From: CBFHSD01 sp965658375
GTDB taxonomy: Bacteria; Bacteroidota; Bacteroidia; Flavobacteriales_G; Salibacteraceae
Assembly (NCBI GenBank): GCA_965658375.1
Contig: CBFHSD010000003.1
Span: forward strand, 35,120 to 99,119
Direction: 5' to 3'
Length of the DNA: 64,000 bases
The translations under genes were made by a program, and so were the position numbers. Positions within the stretch are counted from its first letter, which is position 1. Each line of letters begins with the position of its first letter. Positions 27,162 to 36,196 of the stretch are shown here, in pieces. The notes under the pieces are model-generated. The model saw only the letters and a program-made list of their open reading frames with translations, was not told the DNA's origin and searched no databases.

Positions 27162-27186
27162 CTTGCTGATTTTTAGGCAAGTTTTT
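27162..27186 (+). terminator. Weak terminator after the SDR gene
   Basis: CTTGCT (27162-27167) pairs with GGCAAG (27176-27181) with one G-U at the top, followed by TTTTT. Short stem, moderate confidence. It separates the SDR operon from the protease pair. Confidence 0.55.
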
Positions 27187-27219
27187 CAACCCTGCCTTTC
27201 GCGCAAGGTCAAAATATTT

Positions 27220-29598
27220 ATGAAGATGAATTTCAGAACTGCAGCCCTAACCATCACCTTTTTATTCTCTATTGCACTTGCTCAACACCACTGCGGACAA
27301 GGCGAAATAAGGGACCAACTGAAACACGATCATCCAGAGATTTTCAAGAACATTGAAGCCGGATATCCAGCCTATCAATCTGCAATGAATGCCACAAGAA
27401 GTGGCAAAACAGAAAGCGTTGATTACGTTATTCCTGTGGTATTTCACATCATGCATGATGATGGAACCGAAAACATCTCAGACGATCAGATTCACGATGC
27501 CATGCGCATCATCAATGATGACTTCAACAAAAGAAATCCATTATTAGGAACCGTTTATGCTCCTTTTGTGAGCCGCATTGGAGACGGTAAAATTGAATTT
27601 AGATTAGCCAAGTTAGATCCTAATGGAAATAACACCACAGGAATTCGCAGAATACGCACCAACGAAACCTATGCTGCCGATGAAAACTCGAAGCTTGTTG
27701 TTGGAGGATGGCCAAGAGAAAGCTATTTGAATATTTGGGTAGCACGCAGTCTAAATGGTGTTTCTTCAAACACCCTAGCATATGCTTTGATTCCTGCCGT
27801 TGCAGAAAATTTTCCAAATCAAGACGGTATCATGTGTAGATACAGCGCAGTAGGTGGTATTGGCGAAGCCGACCCCGATAATGCCAGCACACTTTCTCAT
27901 GAAATAGGCCATTGCCTCGGATTAGAGCATACTTGGGGACAAACCAATGATCCTGGTTTGGCGCTCAATTGCAATGACGATGATGGCATTACTGATACAC
28001 CAAATACCATTGGCCAATTAGGCGGATGTAACCTTACAGAAAGTTCTTGCGGTTCTACAGATAATATGCAAAACATGATGAACTACTCAAACTGTTCATT
28101 CATGTTTACTGAAGGGCAAGTAAATTACATGCACAATGTGTTAGACAACTCTTTGGCAGACAGGAACCAATTGCACACAGCCAATAACTTGGCAGCAACA
28201 GGAGTTGATGAGCTTAATTTTGCAAACTTCTACTCCACTTCTAACACAGTTTGTGCTGGAGATACCGTTTTCTATACAGATAGAAGCGCTTATGGAGCCA
28301 ACACTTGGAATTGGACATTTGATGGTGGCGAAGTGCATGACGGGAACACCGCGTTCCCTTACGTAGTATACAATGAGGTTGGAGTGTACAATGTGAGACA
28401 AGAGGTAAGCAACGGTACAGACACCCGTAGTATAATGGAACAAAACTACGTGCAAGTGCTTGACCCTGTTGGAGCCCCAATGCCTTTTATGGAAGATTTT
28501 GAAAACGTTTCGAATCTCGCACAAGAAGGGTGGGTACCTTACAACGCGTACTTCGATAATTATGAATTTGAACTGAGTAATAGTGTTGGTTTTAGTGGAA
28601 ATAAGAGCATTATGTTCGACAACTTTGGGAACGCCATGTCTACCACAGATTACCTCCACTCATTAAGTTTAGATCTTGGTGTATTCACTTCAGCGAACAT
28701 CACCTTTAACTATGCTTATGCTAGAAGAAGCAATTCATCTGCAGATCAAATGATTGTTGAGCTTTCAACAGATTGCGGTGAAAATTGGGCGCCAAGATTC
28801 CAACAAGCGGGAAGCCAGTTGGCCACCGTATCTACTTTAGAAAACTCAGATTGGTCGCCCAGCTCAACGAGTGATTGGGAATCCGTTACTCTTCCTGCTG
28901 TAAATGGAGCATTGTTGTCTGAAGCAACCCAAATGCGTTTTGTGTTCAATAGCTTTCAAGGAAATAACCTCTTCATAGATGACATTAACATTACCGGAAC
29001 TTGGGTAGATGTTGCTCAATTGAGATACCCTAGAGATGGGCAATCAGGCCTTTCTGAAGATGTACAATTGAACTGGAAAGATATTGGTAACACCAACCAA
29101 TACGAATATGAAGTAGATACAGATGCTAGCTTTTCAACTCCAGAATTAATCACAGGAGTAAAAGACTTTATTTCTACAGATCCCACGGATGATGACACTT
29201 GGTTGAGCCTTGATGGTCTGACTCATGGGGGCACCTATTTTTGGAGAGTTCGCTTGATTAAAAATGGAACCCCTGAAGCTTGGAGTGATACTTGGAGCTT
29301 TACCATTGCAGACAATGGAGTAGATGTTGAAGAACGTGCAGAAAACCAATTTGGCTTGAAGGTTTATCCTAACCCTACACATGATCAAATAAATATTGAA
29401 CTAGACGTTAAACCTCAAGATCAGTTTTCCATCCAATTGACGGATTTGAACGGTCATGTACTTTTTCAAGAATCGAAAAGAGATGTTAGTGGCAAATACA
29501 GAAGTACTTTGCTTGAACCAAACCTTGCCGCTGGTGTTTACGTTGTTCTGGTTACTGTCAATGACCAATCTTACTCCAAGCGCCTAATCGTTCGATAA
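27220..29598 (+). CDS. Secreted M43 (pappalysin/cytophagalysin) metalloprotease, T9SS, copy 1
   Basis: Extracellular zinc protease. ATG 27220 is chosen over the upstream in-frame start because it gives a proper signal peptide (MKMNFRTAALTITFLFSIALA). Domain order: pro-region (about 20-70), M43 catalytic domain with the zinc motif HEIGHCLGLEH and Met-turn MMNYSNC (about 75-320), a PKD-like domain (about 335-430), a MAM/jelly-roll-like domain (about 440-600), an FN3-like domain, and a T9SS C-terminal domain (LKVYPNPTHDQ, last 80 residues). The zinc motif is complete, so it is probably active. 25 bases before its paralogue, in one operon. Confidence 0.92.
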   Translation: MKMNFRTAALTITFLFSIALAQHHCGQGEIRDQLKHDHPEIFKNIEAGYPAYQSAMNATRSGKTESVDYVIPVVFHIMHDDGTENISDDQIHDAMRIINDDFNKRNPLLGTVYAPFVSRIGDGKIEFRLAKLDPNGNNTTGIRRIRTNETYAADENSKLVVGGWPRESYLNIWVARSLNGVSSNTLAYALIPAVAENFPNQDGIMCRYSAVGGIGEADPDNASTLSHEIGHCLGLEHTWGQTNDPGLALNCNDDDGITDTPNTIGQLGGCNLTESSCGSTDNMQNMMNYSNCSFMFTEGQVNYMHNVLDNSLADRNQLHTANNLAATGVDELNFANFYSTSNTVCAGDTVFYTDRSAYGANTWNWTFDGGEVHDGNTAFPYVVYNEVGVYNVRQEVSNGTDTRSIMEQNYVQVLDPVGAPMPFMEDFENVSNLAQEGWVPYNAYFDNYEFELSNSVGFSGNKSIMFDNFGNAMSTTDYLHSLSLDLGVFTSANITFNYAYARRSNSSADQMIVELSTDCGENWAPRFQQAGSQLATVSTLENSDWSPSSTSDWESVTLPAVNGALLSEATQMRFVFNSFQGNNLFIDDINITGTWVDVAQLRYPRDGQSGLSEDVQLNWKDIGNTNQYEYEVDTDASFSTPELITGVKDFISTDPTDDDTWLSLDGLTHGGTYFWRVRLIKNGTPEAWSDTWSFTIADNGVDVEERAENQFGLKVYPNPTHDQINIELDVKPQDQFSIQLTDLNGHVLFQESKRDVSGKYRSTLLEPNLAAGVYVVLVTVNDQSYSKRLIVR

Positions 29599-29623
29599 CT
29601 ACTTGCTAGAACAAACGCTTATT

Positions 29624-32002
29624 ATGAGGTATTTCAAAACACTTTTGGGTATCCTGTTACCCGTTATGCTTACAGCACAAAATCTTTGTGGAACAGATTT
29701 CATGGTGGAACAAGACATCCATCAACATCCAGAGAAACAAGAGTTATACGAGAAAATCTGGAATCAAGAAGGGTTCACACAAAATAGGTCGGTGCAAGCC
29801 AGTTATGTAATTCCAGTGGTAGTACATGTCATCCATGACAACGAGAAAGGGAATATCTCTTACGAACAAGTGGAAGATGCCATTCGCGTTTTAAACGAAG
29901 ACATGGCCAGAGAAAACGCTGATACAGCCGATACAAGAGCCATCTTCAAACCCTATGCAACAGGGGTAGATGTTGAATTTCGATTGGCGCAATATGACCC
30001 TTCGGGCAATTGTACCAACGGAATTGTGCGCATCAACAACCCAAGTCAATCAAACAATGCTTCTAATAGTGTAAAAAGCTTAAGCTACTGGCCTAGCGAT
30101 AGCTATTTTAATATTTGGGTGGTAAATACCATTGAAAACAATAGCGGAACTACAGGAACCATTTTAGGTTATGCACAATTCCCTGGTTCTGGGAATTGGA
30201 GTCGTTACGGTGTGGTTATCAGAAACGACAGAATGGGTGGCATTGGAACAGGAGCTAGCAATGGAGACAGAACTCTAACTCATGAGGTAGGCCACTGTTT
30301 AAACCTATTGCATGTATTTCAAAGCGGGTGTGGAAACAGCTGTTCCAGTTCAGGAGATCGTGTATGTGATACTCCCCCGATGTTAGAAGCCACCTATGGT
30401 TGCAGCACTGGACAGAACACATGTAGCAACGATGCCAGCGGGTCACAGTCGGTTTACAACGGCAATGTAGTAGACCAAATAGAGAACTACATGAGCTATG
30501 ATGATTGCCAAAATATGTTTACTCAGGGACAAGCCACTCGAATGATTACTGCATTGAACCAATACAGCCAATTGCAAAATTTATGGTCTGCAGGGAACCT
30601 AGCTTCTACGGGAGTAGATAACATGTATGCCAATCTTTGTATGGCAGATTTTAATGCCAGTGCTACGGTTATCTGCGCTGGTCAAACAGTTACGTATACC
30701 AATACTTCTTTTCACTTTCCAGATTCTATTTCTTGGAACCTTCCAGGAAGTGATTCACCAACAGCTTCTGGAGATGTAGTTACAGTAAGCTACCTACAAC
30801 CTGGGGTATATAATGCATCCATTACGGCTCAAAAAGGAACCCAAATAGAAAACAACACCAAGTCAAATTTTATCGTTGTGCTTCCTCAAACAGGAGCTGC
30901 CGCTCCTCTCACAGAGAGTTTTGAAGGATCTAGCAATATCCAAAATCTTGGTTGGTTTACAGATGATACAGATGGAGTTACGAGATGGGGCGTTTCTTCT
31001 GGTTCATCTACAGATGGTTCCTTTTCTGCCAAATGCTATGCCGATGGCACTGAATTTAAAACATCTCTCTACAGTAAAAACTATGATACGCGTATTATAG
31101 ACAATGCCACTTTAACCCTGTCTTTTGACTACGCACATGCAAGAAGAGCAAGTGGAAATATTGATGCGTTGCGCGTATACGCCAGCTCTAATTGCGGTGC
31201 CACATGGAACCTTATTTGGTCTAGAGTAGGTCAAAGTTTGCAAACCGTTGGCTACCGTTCTACCAATTGGAGCCCTTCTAGTCAAAACGATTGGGAAGAG
31301 GTAAACATTCCATTAAGCTCTATTTTTATTGGAGATCAAGTGCGACTCCGTTTTGAATTAGAAAGTGATGGTGGTAACAACCTCTATTTAGACCGCATCA
31401 ACATTGCTGGTGACATTAACCTTACTCCTGCTTTAGTGAACCCTTACAATAATGCCATTGTTGGAATGGCAGATCCAGAGTTCAAATGGTTGGCAATTCC
31501 TCAAGTGGATCTCTATCAAGTAGAAATTGACACCAACAACATGTTCAACTCTGGCTTGAATCAAATACAAACCGTTCAAAGCAACGGCCAAGGCGTGGTT
31601 CCAAACACAACAGATTTTGGTGTTTTGAATGAAGACTATACCTATTTCTGGCGTGTAAGATCTGTAAGTAATGGAGCTGCATCTGCATGGAGCAACACAT
31701 GGAACTTTAGTTTTTCCGATTCGGTTTCTGCACCAGGGCCAAGCAGCATGTTTGAAGCAGAAAGTGCAGGCGAAATTAAGGTTTACCCAAATCCAAATGC
31801 TGGTCAGTTTACGGTAAGTAGTACAGCGGGCTTGCAGTCCATATCTATCTATAGTCTAAGCGGAGTATTGATTGATACTTATAGACCAAATGGGGCGAAC
31901 ACCATGCAGCTTCAACTTGACATCAATGCAGGCATATATATTCTAAAGTCTGAAGATCTCAATGGTCAAAGTGCCATAAAACGCATTATCCTACAACGAT
32001 AA
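29624..32002 (+). CDS. Secreted M43 metalloprotease, T9SS, copy 2
   Basis: Tandem paralogue of the preceding gene with the same domain order. ATG 29624 yields the signal peptide MRYFKTLLGILLPVMLTAQ. Catalytic motif HEVGHCLNLLH with Met-turn NYMSYDDC; PKD-like region with CAGQTVTYTNTS; MAM-like region with SFDYAHARRASG, mirroring NYAYARRSN of copy 1; T9SS domain IKVYPNPNAGQ. 792 residues against 792 in copy 1. Sequence has diverged strongly between motifs, so the duplication is old, and the zinc motif surroundings differ (HTWG against HVFQ), suggesting different substrates. Confidence 0.92.
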   Translation: MRYFKTLLGILLPVMLTAQNLCGTDFMVEQDIHQHPEKQELYEKIWNQEGFTQNRSVQASYVIPVVVHVIHDNEKGNISYEQVEDAIRVLNEDMARENADTADTRAIFKPYATGVDVEFRLAQYDPSGNCTNGIVRINNPSQSNNASNSVKSLSYWPSDSYFNIWVVNTIENNSGTTGTILGYAQFPGSGNWSRYGVVIRNDRMGGIGTGASNGDRTLTHEVGHCLNLLHVFQSGCGNSCSSSGDRVCDTPPMLEATYGCSTGQNTCSNDASGSQSVYNGNVVDQIENYMSYDDCQNMFTQGQATRMITALNQYSQLQNLWSAGNLASTGVDNMYANLCMADFNASATVICAGQTVTYTNTSFHFPDSISWNLPGSDSPTASGDVVTVSYLQPGVYNASITAQKGTQIENNTKSNFIVVLPQTGAAAPLTESFEGSSNIQNLGWFTDDTDGVTRWGVSSGSSTDGSFSAKCYADGTEFKTSLYSKNYDTRIIDNATLTLSFDYAHARRASGNIDALRVYASSNCGATWNLIWSRVGQSLQTVGYRSTNWSPSSQNDWEEVNIPLSSIFIGDQVRLRFELESDGGNNLYLDRINIAGDINLTPALVNPYNNAIVGMADPEFKWLAIPQVDLYQVEIDTNNMFNSGLNQIQTVQSNGQGVVPNTTDFGVLNEDYTYFWRVRSVSNGAASAWSNTWNFSFSDSVSAPGPSSMFEAESAGEIKVYPNPNAGQFTVSSTAGLQSISIYSLSGVLIDTYRPNGANTMQLQLDINAGIYILKSEDLNGQSAIKRIILQR

Positions 32003-32023
32003 ATACTCCCTTTTAAAGTATAT

Positions 32024-32063
32024 AAACCAGTCTGCTGATTCATTTCAGTTGACTGGTTTTTTT
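32024..32063 (+). terminator. Terminator after the M43 pair
   Basis: AAACCAGTC (32024-32032) pairs with GACTGGTTT (32051-32059), with an inner CTGA/TCAG extension, then a T-run. The rest of the gap to 32314 holds no gene I can support; it contains a 10-bp palindrome CTAACGTTAG near 32144 and a CAATTTTG -7-like element near 32286. Confidence 0.85.
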
Positions 32064-32314
32064 ATTTCCAACAAAAAGGATTTCTCGCACCTGTTAGAAG
32101 CTCTTTGAGCATAAAAATACCTTCCTTAAAATTTGCATAACCTAACGTTAGCTTTTTTATACATAGAGTTCTAAACAAGACGCTCGAAGCAATCTTAAAT
32201 TACTGACTATTAATGCCTTTATAGATTCATCTTATAAAGATGACATTTAACCTTCATGAAAAGTTGAAGCAACATAAGAGGAGCAATTTTGCTTACAAAT
32301 AAACAATTCTTACT

Positions 32315-34159
32315 ATGCAAAATCTTTTTACTCTCGTAACAGCTTGTGCTCTTTCTGCTTCAGCATTTGCACAAAGCGGAAGTTGGAATTTTGATCCAAC
32401 CATTGAAATAACAGACTACGCTCCTGAGACCGTAGTTATGCCAGCATCTCCATTGCAATTTCAAGTAATTTTTATTGGTGGGGAACACATGGTTCAAACT
32501 GTTGATGCGAATGGTGCTCCTGATGGAGAAACACCAGCTAAACAATGGCACGACTTCATTGGGTTCACCCCAGATGAAAATTCGGAAGATTTAGGTTGGG
32601 TATCTGTAAACCACGAAATGATCTTAGCCGATGACAAAATTGGTGATGGTGGTGGTATGACTGTATTTAAGGTGAAAAGAGATCCTGATACAGACACACT
32701 TATGGTTGTTGAGCAAACTTTGGCTGATGGAAGACAAGGTATGTTCTTCAATGTTGATTTCGTAAATACAGTTGGTGAAACAGGAATGAATTGTGGTGGT
32801 ATCAACACTGCTGATGGTCGTATTTGGACTGCAGAAGAGTGGTACCAATCTAACAATGTTACTATCAATACTTATTACGGTACAGCACCAGATTATGGTA
32901 TTAGAGATACGGCAGATGTTACTATTTCAAGTGATGTAGATGGTTCATTTGACGGAACTACAATTCCAAAATGGCAATCTTTAAATTACATGGTTGAGAT
33001 AGACCCTCGAGAAGCGAAAGCCATTCGCAAGCAATACAATTGGGGTAAAATGGGCTTTGAAGGTGGAACCGTAATGGAAGATAACAAAACAGTTTACTTG
33101 GGTGTAGACAACACACCTGCTGCTTGGGTAAAATTTGTTGCTGATGTTGCTGGAGATTTCACTTCTGGATCTCTTTACGTATACAGAGAAAACGCTGCGA
33201 TCCATTGGGTACAGGTAGATAATGGTTCTTTCCAAGATGCACTTGACGTAGAAGACAACGCTTGGGCAGAAGGAGCTTCAATGTACAACAGAATTGAGTG
33301 GGTCGCCCGTTCAACAAATGGCAAAATCTACTTCACTGAAACAGGTAGAGATAACCCTGGAGGCCGATGGATAGGCGAGCATACTGACGGGGGCGAACAT
33401 GCAAACCACCACATGATGAGAGCTTTACAACAAGGAACTCACCCAGATTCTTCTGACTATGTAGATTACTACGGTCGGGTAATGGAGTTTGATCCAGAAA
33501 CGAACGAAATGAGAGTTTTCTTAGCTGGTGGACCTGAGTACCTCGGAACTTCTGATGTGCCAATGAACCAATATCCTGACATTCACTTGTCAAACCCTGA
33601 CGGATTGAGCTTTCTAAGATCAAACGGGCGCGAGTATATGATTGTACAAGAAGATTTGAACGGAAACTCATACGGTCGTACTCCAGGTGGAGTTACCAAC
33701 AGATTGTGTGAAGTGTTCTTATTGGATATGGAAATAGAAAATCCTACGTACTCTGATTTGATACGTATTTCTGCAGTACCTGAAGGTGCTGAGGTTACAG
33801 GTGCAAGAGCCACTCCTGATGGAAAAACAATTTTATTAAACTCTCAACACCCTAGCACAGGAAATCCTTACCCTTACAACAACTCTTTAACGTATGCTAT
33901 TACAGGTTGGGATGATGCCATTGCAACTGGTCTTTTAGATCGTAAATCTTTAGATGCAAACGGTTTTCAAGTGTATCCTAACCCAGCTACAAGAGAAATT
34001 CAACTGAATAAAGTAAGTGATATTGCGATTTACAACATGCAAGGACAAAGAATTAAAGTAGCGCGTCAAGTAACTCGTGTAGATGTTTCTGAGTTACCTA
34101 CCGGAACTTACTTTGTACAAAACGCTGAAGGAAATACCCTAAAGTTAATCGTTGAGTAA
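32315..34159 (+). CDS. phoX: PhoX-type phosphatase (DUF839) with T9SS sorting domain
   Basis: Extracellular calcium/iron-dependent alkaline phosphatase of the PhoX family, releasing phosphate from organic esters. Signal peptide about 1-19 (ends SAFAQ). Family motifs: LGWVSVNHEM, NCGGINTADGRIWTAEEW (metal-site Cys and Glu region), GFEGGTVMEDNKTVYLG, NPDGLSFLRSNGREYMIVQE, and GARATPDGKTILLNSQHPST. A T9SS domain ends the protein (FQVYPNPATREIQL). Most PhoX proteins outside Bacteroidota use Tat; here a Sec signal plus T9SS replaces it. Other DUF839 functions remain possible. Stands alone between terminators, before the peroxidase gene. Confidence 0.87.
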   Translation: MQNLFTLVTACALSASAFAQSGSWNFDPTIEITDYAPETVVMPASPLQFQVIFIGGEHMVQTVDANGAPDGETPAKQWHDFIGFTPDENSEDLGWVSVNHEMILADDKIGDGGGMTVFKVKRDPDTDTLMVVEQTLADGRQGMFFNVDFVNTVGETGMNCGGINTADGRIWTAEEWYQSNNVTINTYYGTAPDYGIRDTADVTISSDVDGSFDGTTIPKWQSLNYMVEIDPREAKAIRKQYNWGKMGFEGGTVMEDNKTVYLGVDNTPAAWVKFVADVAGDFTSGSLYVYRENAAIHWVQVDNGSFQDALDVEDNAWAEGASMYNRIEWVARSTNGKIYFTETGRDNPGGRWIGEHTDGGEHANHHMMRALQQGTHPDSSDYVDYYGRVMEFDPETNEMRVFLAGGPEYLGTSDVPMNQYPDIHLSNPDGLSFLRSNGREYMIVQEDLNGNSYGRTPGGVTNRLCEVFLLDMEIENPTYSDLIRISAVPEGAEVTGARATPDGKTILLNSQHPSTGNPYPYNNSLTYAITGWDDAIATGLLDRKSLDANGFQVYPNPATREIQLNKVSDIAIYNMQGQRIKVARQVTRVDVSELPTGTYFVQNAEGNTLKLIVE

Positions 34160-34190
34160 TCTAACGGTTCTATTGTTTCTTATAAACTTG

Positions 34191-34224
34191 AACCCAAGGT
34201 CAAATTACTGACCTTGGGTTTTTT
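34191..34224 (+). terminator. Terminator after phoX
   Basis: Perfect 12-bp stem (34191-34202 and 34209-34220), loop of 6, then a T-run. The next start codon is only about 16 bases further, so the peroxidase gene must use a promoter near or inside this hairpin, or rely on read-through. Confidence 0.92.
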
Positions 34225-34236
34225 ATCTCAAAAAAC

Positions 34237-36153
34237 ATGAAAAATAGGTTCATTCAACTTTCCGTTCTACTCGTTATAATCTGTATCGGAATTGCTGGAT
34301 CTTCTAGCACCGAATCTCCGGCAGAATTAGTCAAAGCAACTTATCTAGAAGATTTGTTTGTTCTTGAAGAAGACATAAAAAACTTAAAAATTCTGGCCTC
34401 GTCAAACGCTTCAATAAATGAACTTCAATTGCAAGTGTTAACCACTAGAATTTCTTACAAGAAAGTTGAATACCTACTTAATTATCAGCAACCACAGGCT
34501 ATAAAAGACTTTATTAACGGAGCTCCATTGCCTGTCTTAGAAAGAAAAGTACCAGGAGTTTTTGAAATGGAACCTGAGGGACTTCAGGTTATTGATGAAC
34601 TGGTTTTTTCTGCAGAAATGGATACCAGCTATGAAGAACTTCAAGCGTTAACCACAAAACTTCAAGCGGCATATACGCCTATTCTCACTCAAGCAATGCA
34701 AGCGCCATTAACAGATAGAGAAGTAATAGAAGCCTGTAGAATTGAACTCATTACCATTTTCACTTTAGGATTAACCGGTTTTGACACACCTGGAAGTATT
34801 AATGCTATTCCAGAAGCACTTTTTGCTCTTGAAAGCTTAGAAAATGCACTTGCAAATTACTACGTACACCTCACCAACAATGAGCTTGAAAAAGAACTCA
34901 AAAAAACGTTTAAAGCAGCCACTAAATACCTGAGAAGAAATAAAAACTTTGATGATTTTGATCGTTTATATTTTCTAATGGAGTACCTCAACCCTTTATT
35001 CAAACAAACTCTTGAACTACACCGAACCCTAAATATTGAAAGTGTCTACGAAGTCACAAATTCAGAAATATCTATCAATTATAATGCGGATAACCTATTT
35101 GATTCAACTTTTCTGAATGTAGAATATTACACACCACTCCCGAAAGACCTGAATAGAACTGCATTATTAAAATTAGGAGAAACTCTTTTCTATGACCCCA
35201 TACTTTCTACGAATAATGAAAGAAGTTGTGCATCGTGCCACAACCCGAAAAAAGCTTTTACAGACGGCCAAGCAAAAAGCATTGCCTACAATTTTGAAGG
35301 AACATTAGACAGAAATGCACCCACTTTGCTCAATGCTGTTTATGCTCGAAAATTCTTTTGGGATTTGCGTGCCGACAATTTAGATAGACAAGCGGAACAC
35401 GTAATTCTAAATGACAAAGAATTCCATTCTTCTTACACAGAAGTTTTAGAAAAACTAAACCAAAGCGAAGAATACATCCAGCTTTTTAGTGAAGCTTTTA
35501 ATTGGAAAAAACCAGAGGATATAAAGCGATCAACCTTTGCCATGGCATTAACTTCATTTACCGCTTCCTTGCAATCACTCAATAGTCCGTTTGACCAATA
35601 TGTTCGGGGTAAAAGCATTGAGCTAAGCGAATCTGCAAAAAGAGGTTTCAACTTATTTATGGGCAAAGCCGTTTGCGGTACGTGCCACTTTGCACCGCAT
35701 TTTAGTGGACTAGTGCCTCCACTTTACCAAGAAAATGAATCAGAAATTATTGGTGTTCCAGCTACAGCACAAGAAAAAGAGTTAGATGGAGATATGGGAA
35801 GAGCAGCTTCGGGAGTGGTTCATGACGCCAGTGCCATTTATAAATTCAGCTTTAAAACTCCTACTGTTAGAAATGTGGAATTCACAGCACCATACATGCA
35901 CAATGGGGTATATGATTCTTTGAATCAAGTAATGGATTTTTACAACAATGGAGGTGGAGAAGGTTTAGGCTATAAAGTACCAAATCAAACCTTGCCATTT
36001 TCTGATTTAAACCTCACAGATGAAGAAATTGCGGATGTAATTGCTTTTATGAAAAGTTTAAGCGATACATCTAAAATTTACAGCATGCCAAACTCTTTGC
36101 CTGCTTTTGCTAATGAAGAATGGAATGCGAGAAAAATTGGAGGAACTTATTAA
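34237..36153 (+). CDS. Di-heme cytochrome c peroxidase (CcpA/MauG superfamily) with helical N-terminal domain
   Basis: Periplasmic c-type cytochrome. Signal peptide about 1-22. Residues about 25-290 form a helix-rich domain of unclear family, perhaps imelysin-like. The C-terminal half is the di-heme peroxidase module: heme sites CASCH and CGTCH, plus family motifs LGETLFYDPILS, RNAPTLLNAVYA and TPTVRNVEFTAPYMHNG. It may reduce hydrogen peroxide or, as in MauG-type enzymes, modify a partner protein. It lies between a PhoX phosphatase and a sulfatase; the sulfatase follows after 43 bases, so co-expression is likely. Confidence 0.88.
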   Translation: MKNRFIQLSVLLVIICIGIAGSSSTESPAELVKATYLEDLFVLEEDIKNLKILASSNASINELQLQVLTTRISYKKVEYLLNYQQPQAIKDFINGAPLPVLERKVPGVFEMEPEGLQVIDELVFSAEMDTSYEELQALTTKLQAAYTPILTQAMQAPLTDREVIEACRIELITIFTLGLTGFDTPGSINAIPEALFALESLENALANYYVHLTNNELEKELKKTFKAATKYLRRNKNFDDFDRLYFLMEYLNPLFKQTLELHRTLNIESVYEVTNSEISINYNADNLFDSTFLNVEYYTPLPKDLNRTALLKLGETLFYDPILSTNNERSCASCHNPKKAFTDGQAKSIAYNFEGTLDRNAPTLLNAVYARKFFWDLRADNLDRQAEHVILNDKEFHSSYTEVLEKLNQSEEYIQLFSEAFNWKKPEDIKRSTFAMALTSFTASLQSLNSPFDQYVRGKSIELSESAKRGFNLFMGKAVCGTCHFAPHFSGLVPPLYQENESEIIGVPATAQEKELDGDMGRAASGVVHDASAIYKFSFKTPTVRNVEFTAPYMHNGVYDSLNQVMDFYNNGGGEGLGYKVPNQTLPFSDLNLTDEEIADVIAFMKSLSDTSKIYSMPNSLPAFANEEWNARKIGGTY

Positions 36154-36196
36154 AGAATTACTTTTACCACATTAATTATTAAACTCCAAAACGACT

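Noticed and set aside
28141..28659. 172-residue open frame on the minus strand inside the first M43 protease
   Set aside because: It lies fully antisense to a gene with clear motifs, has no recognisable domain or promoter, and its Cys/His/Val-rich composition is that of a shadow frame.
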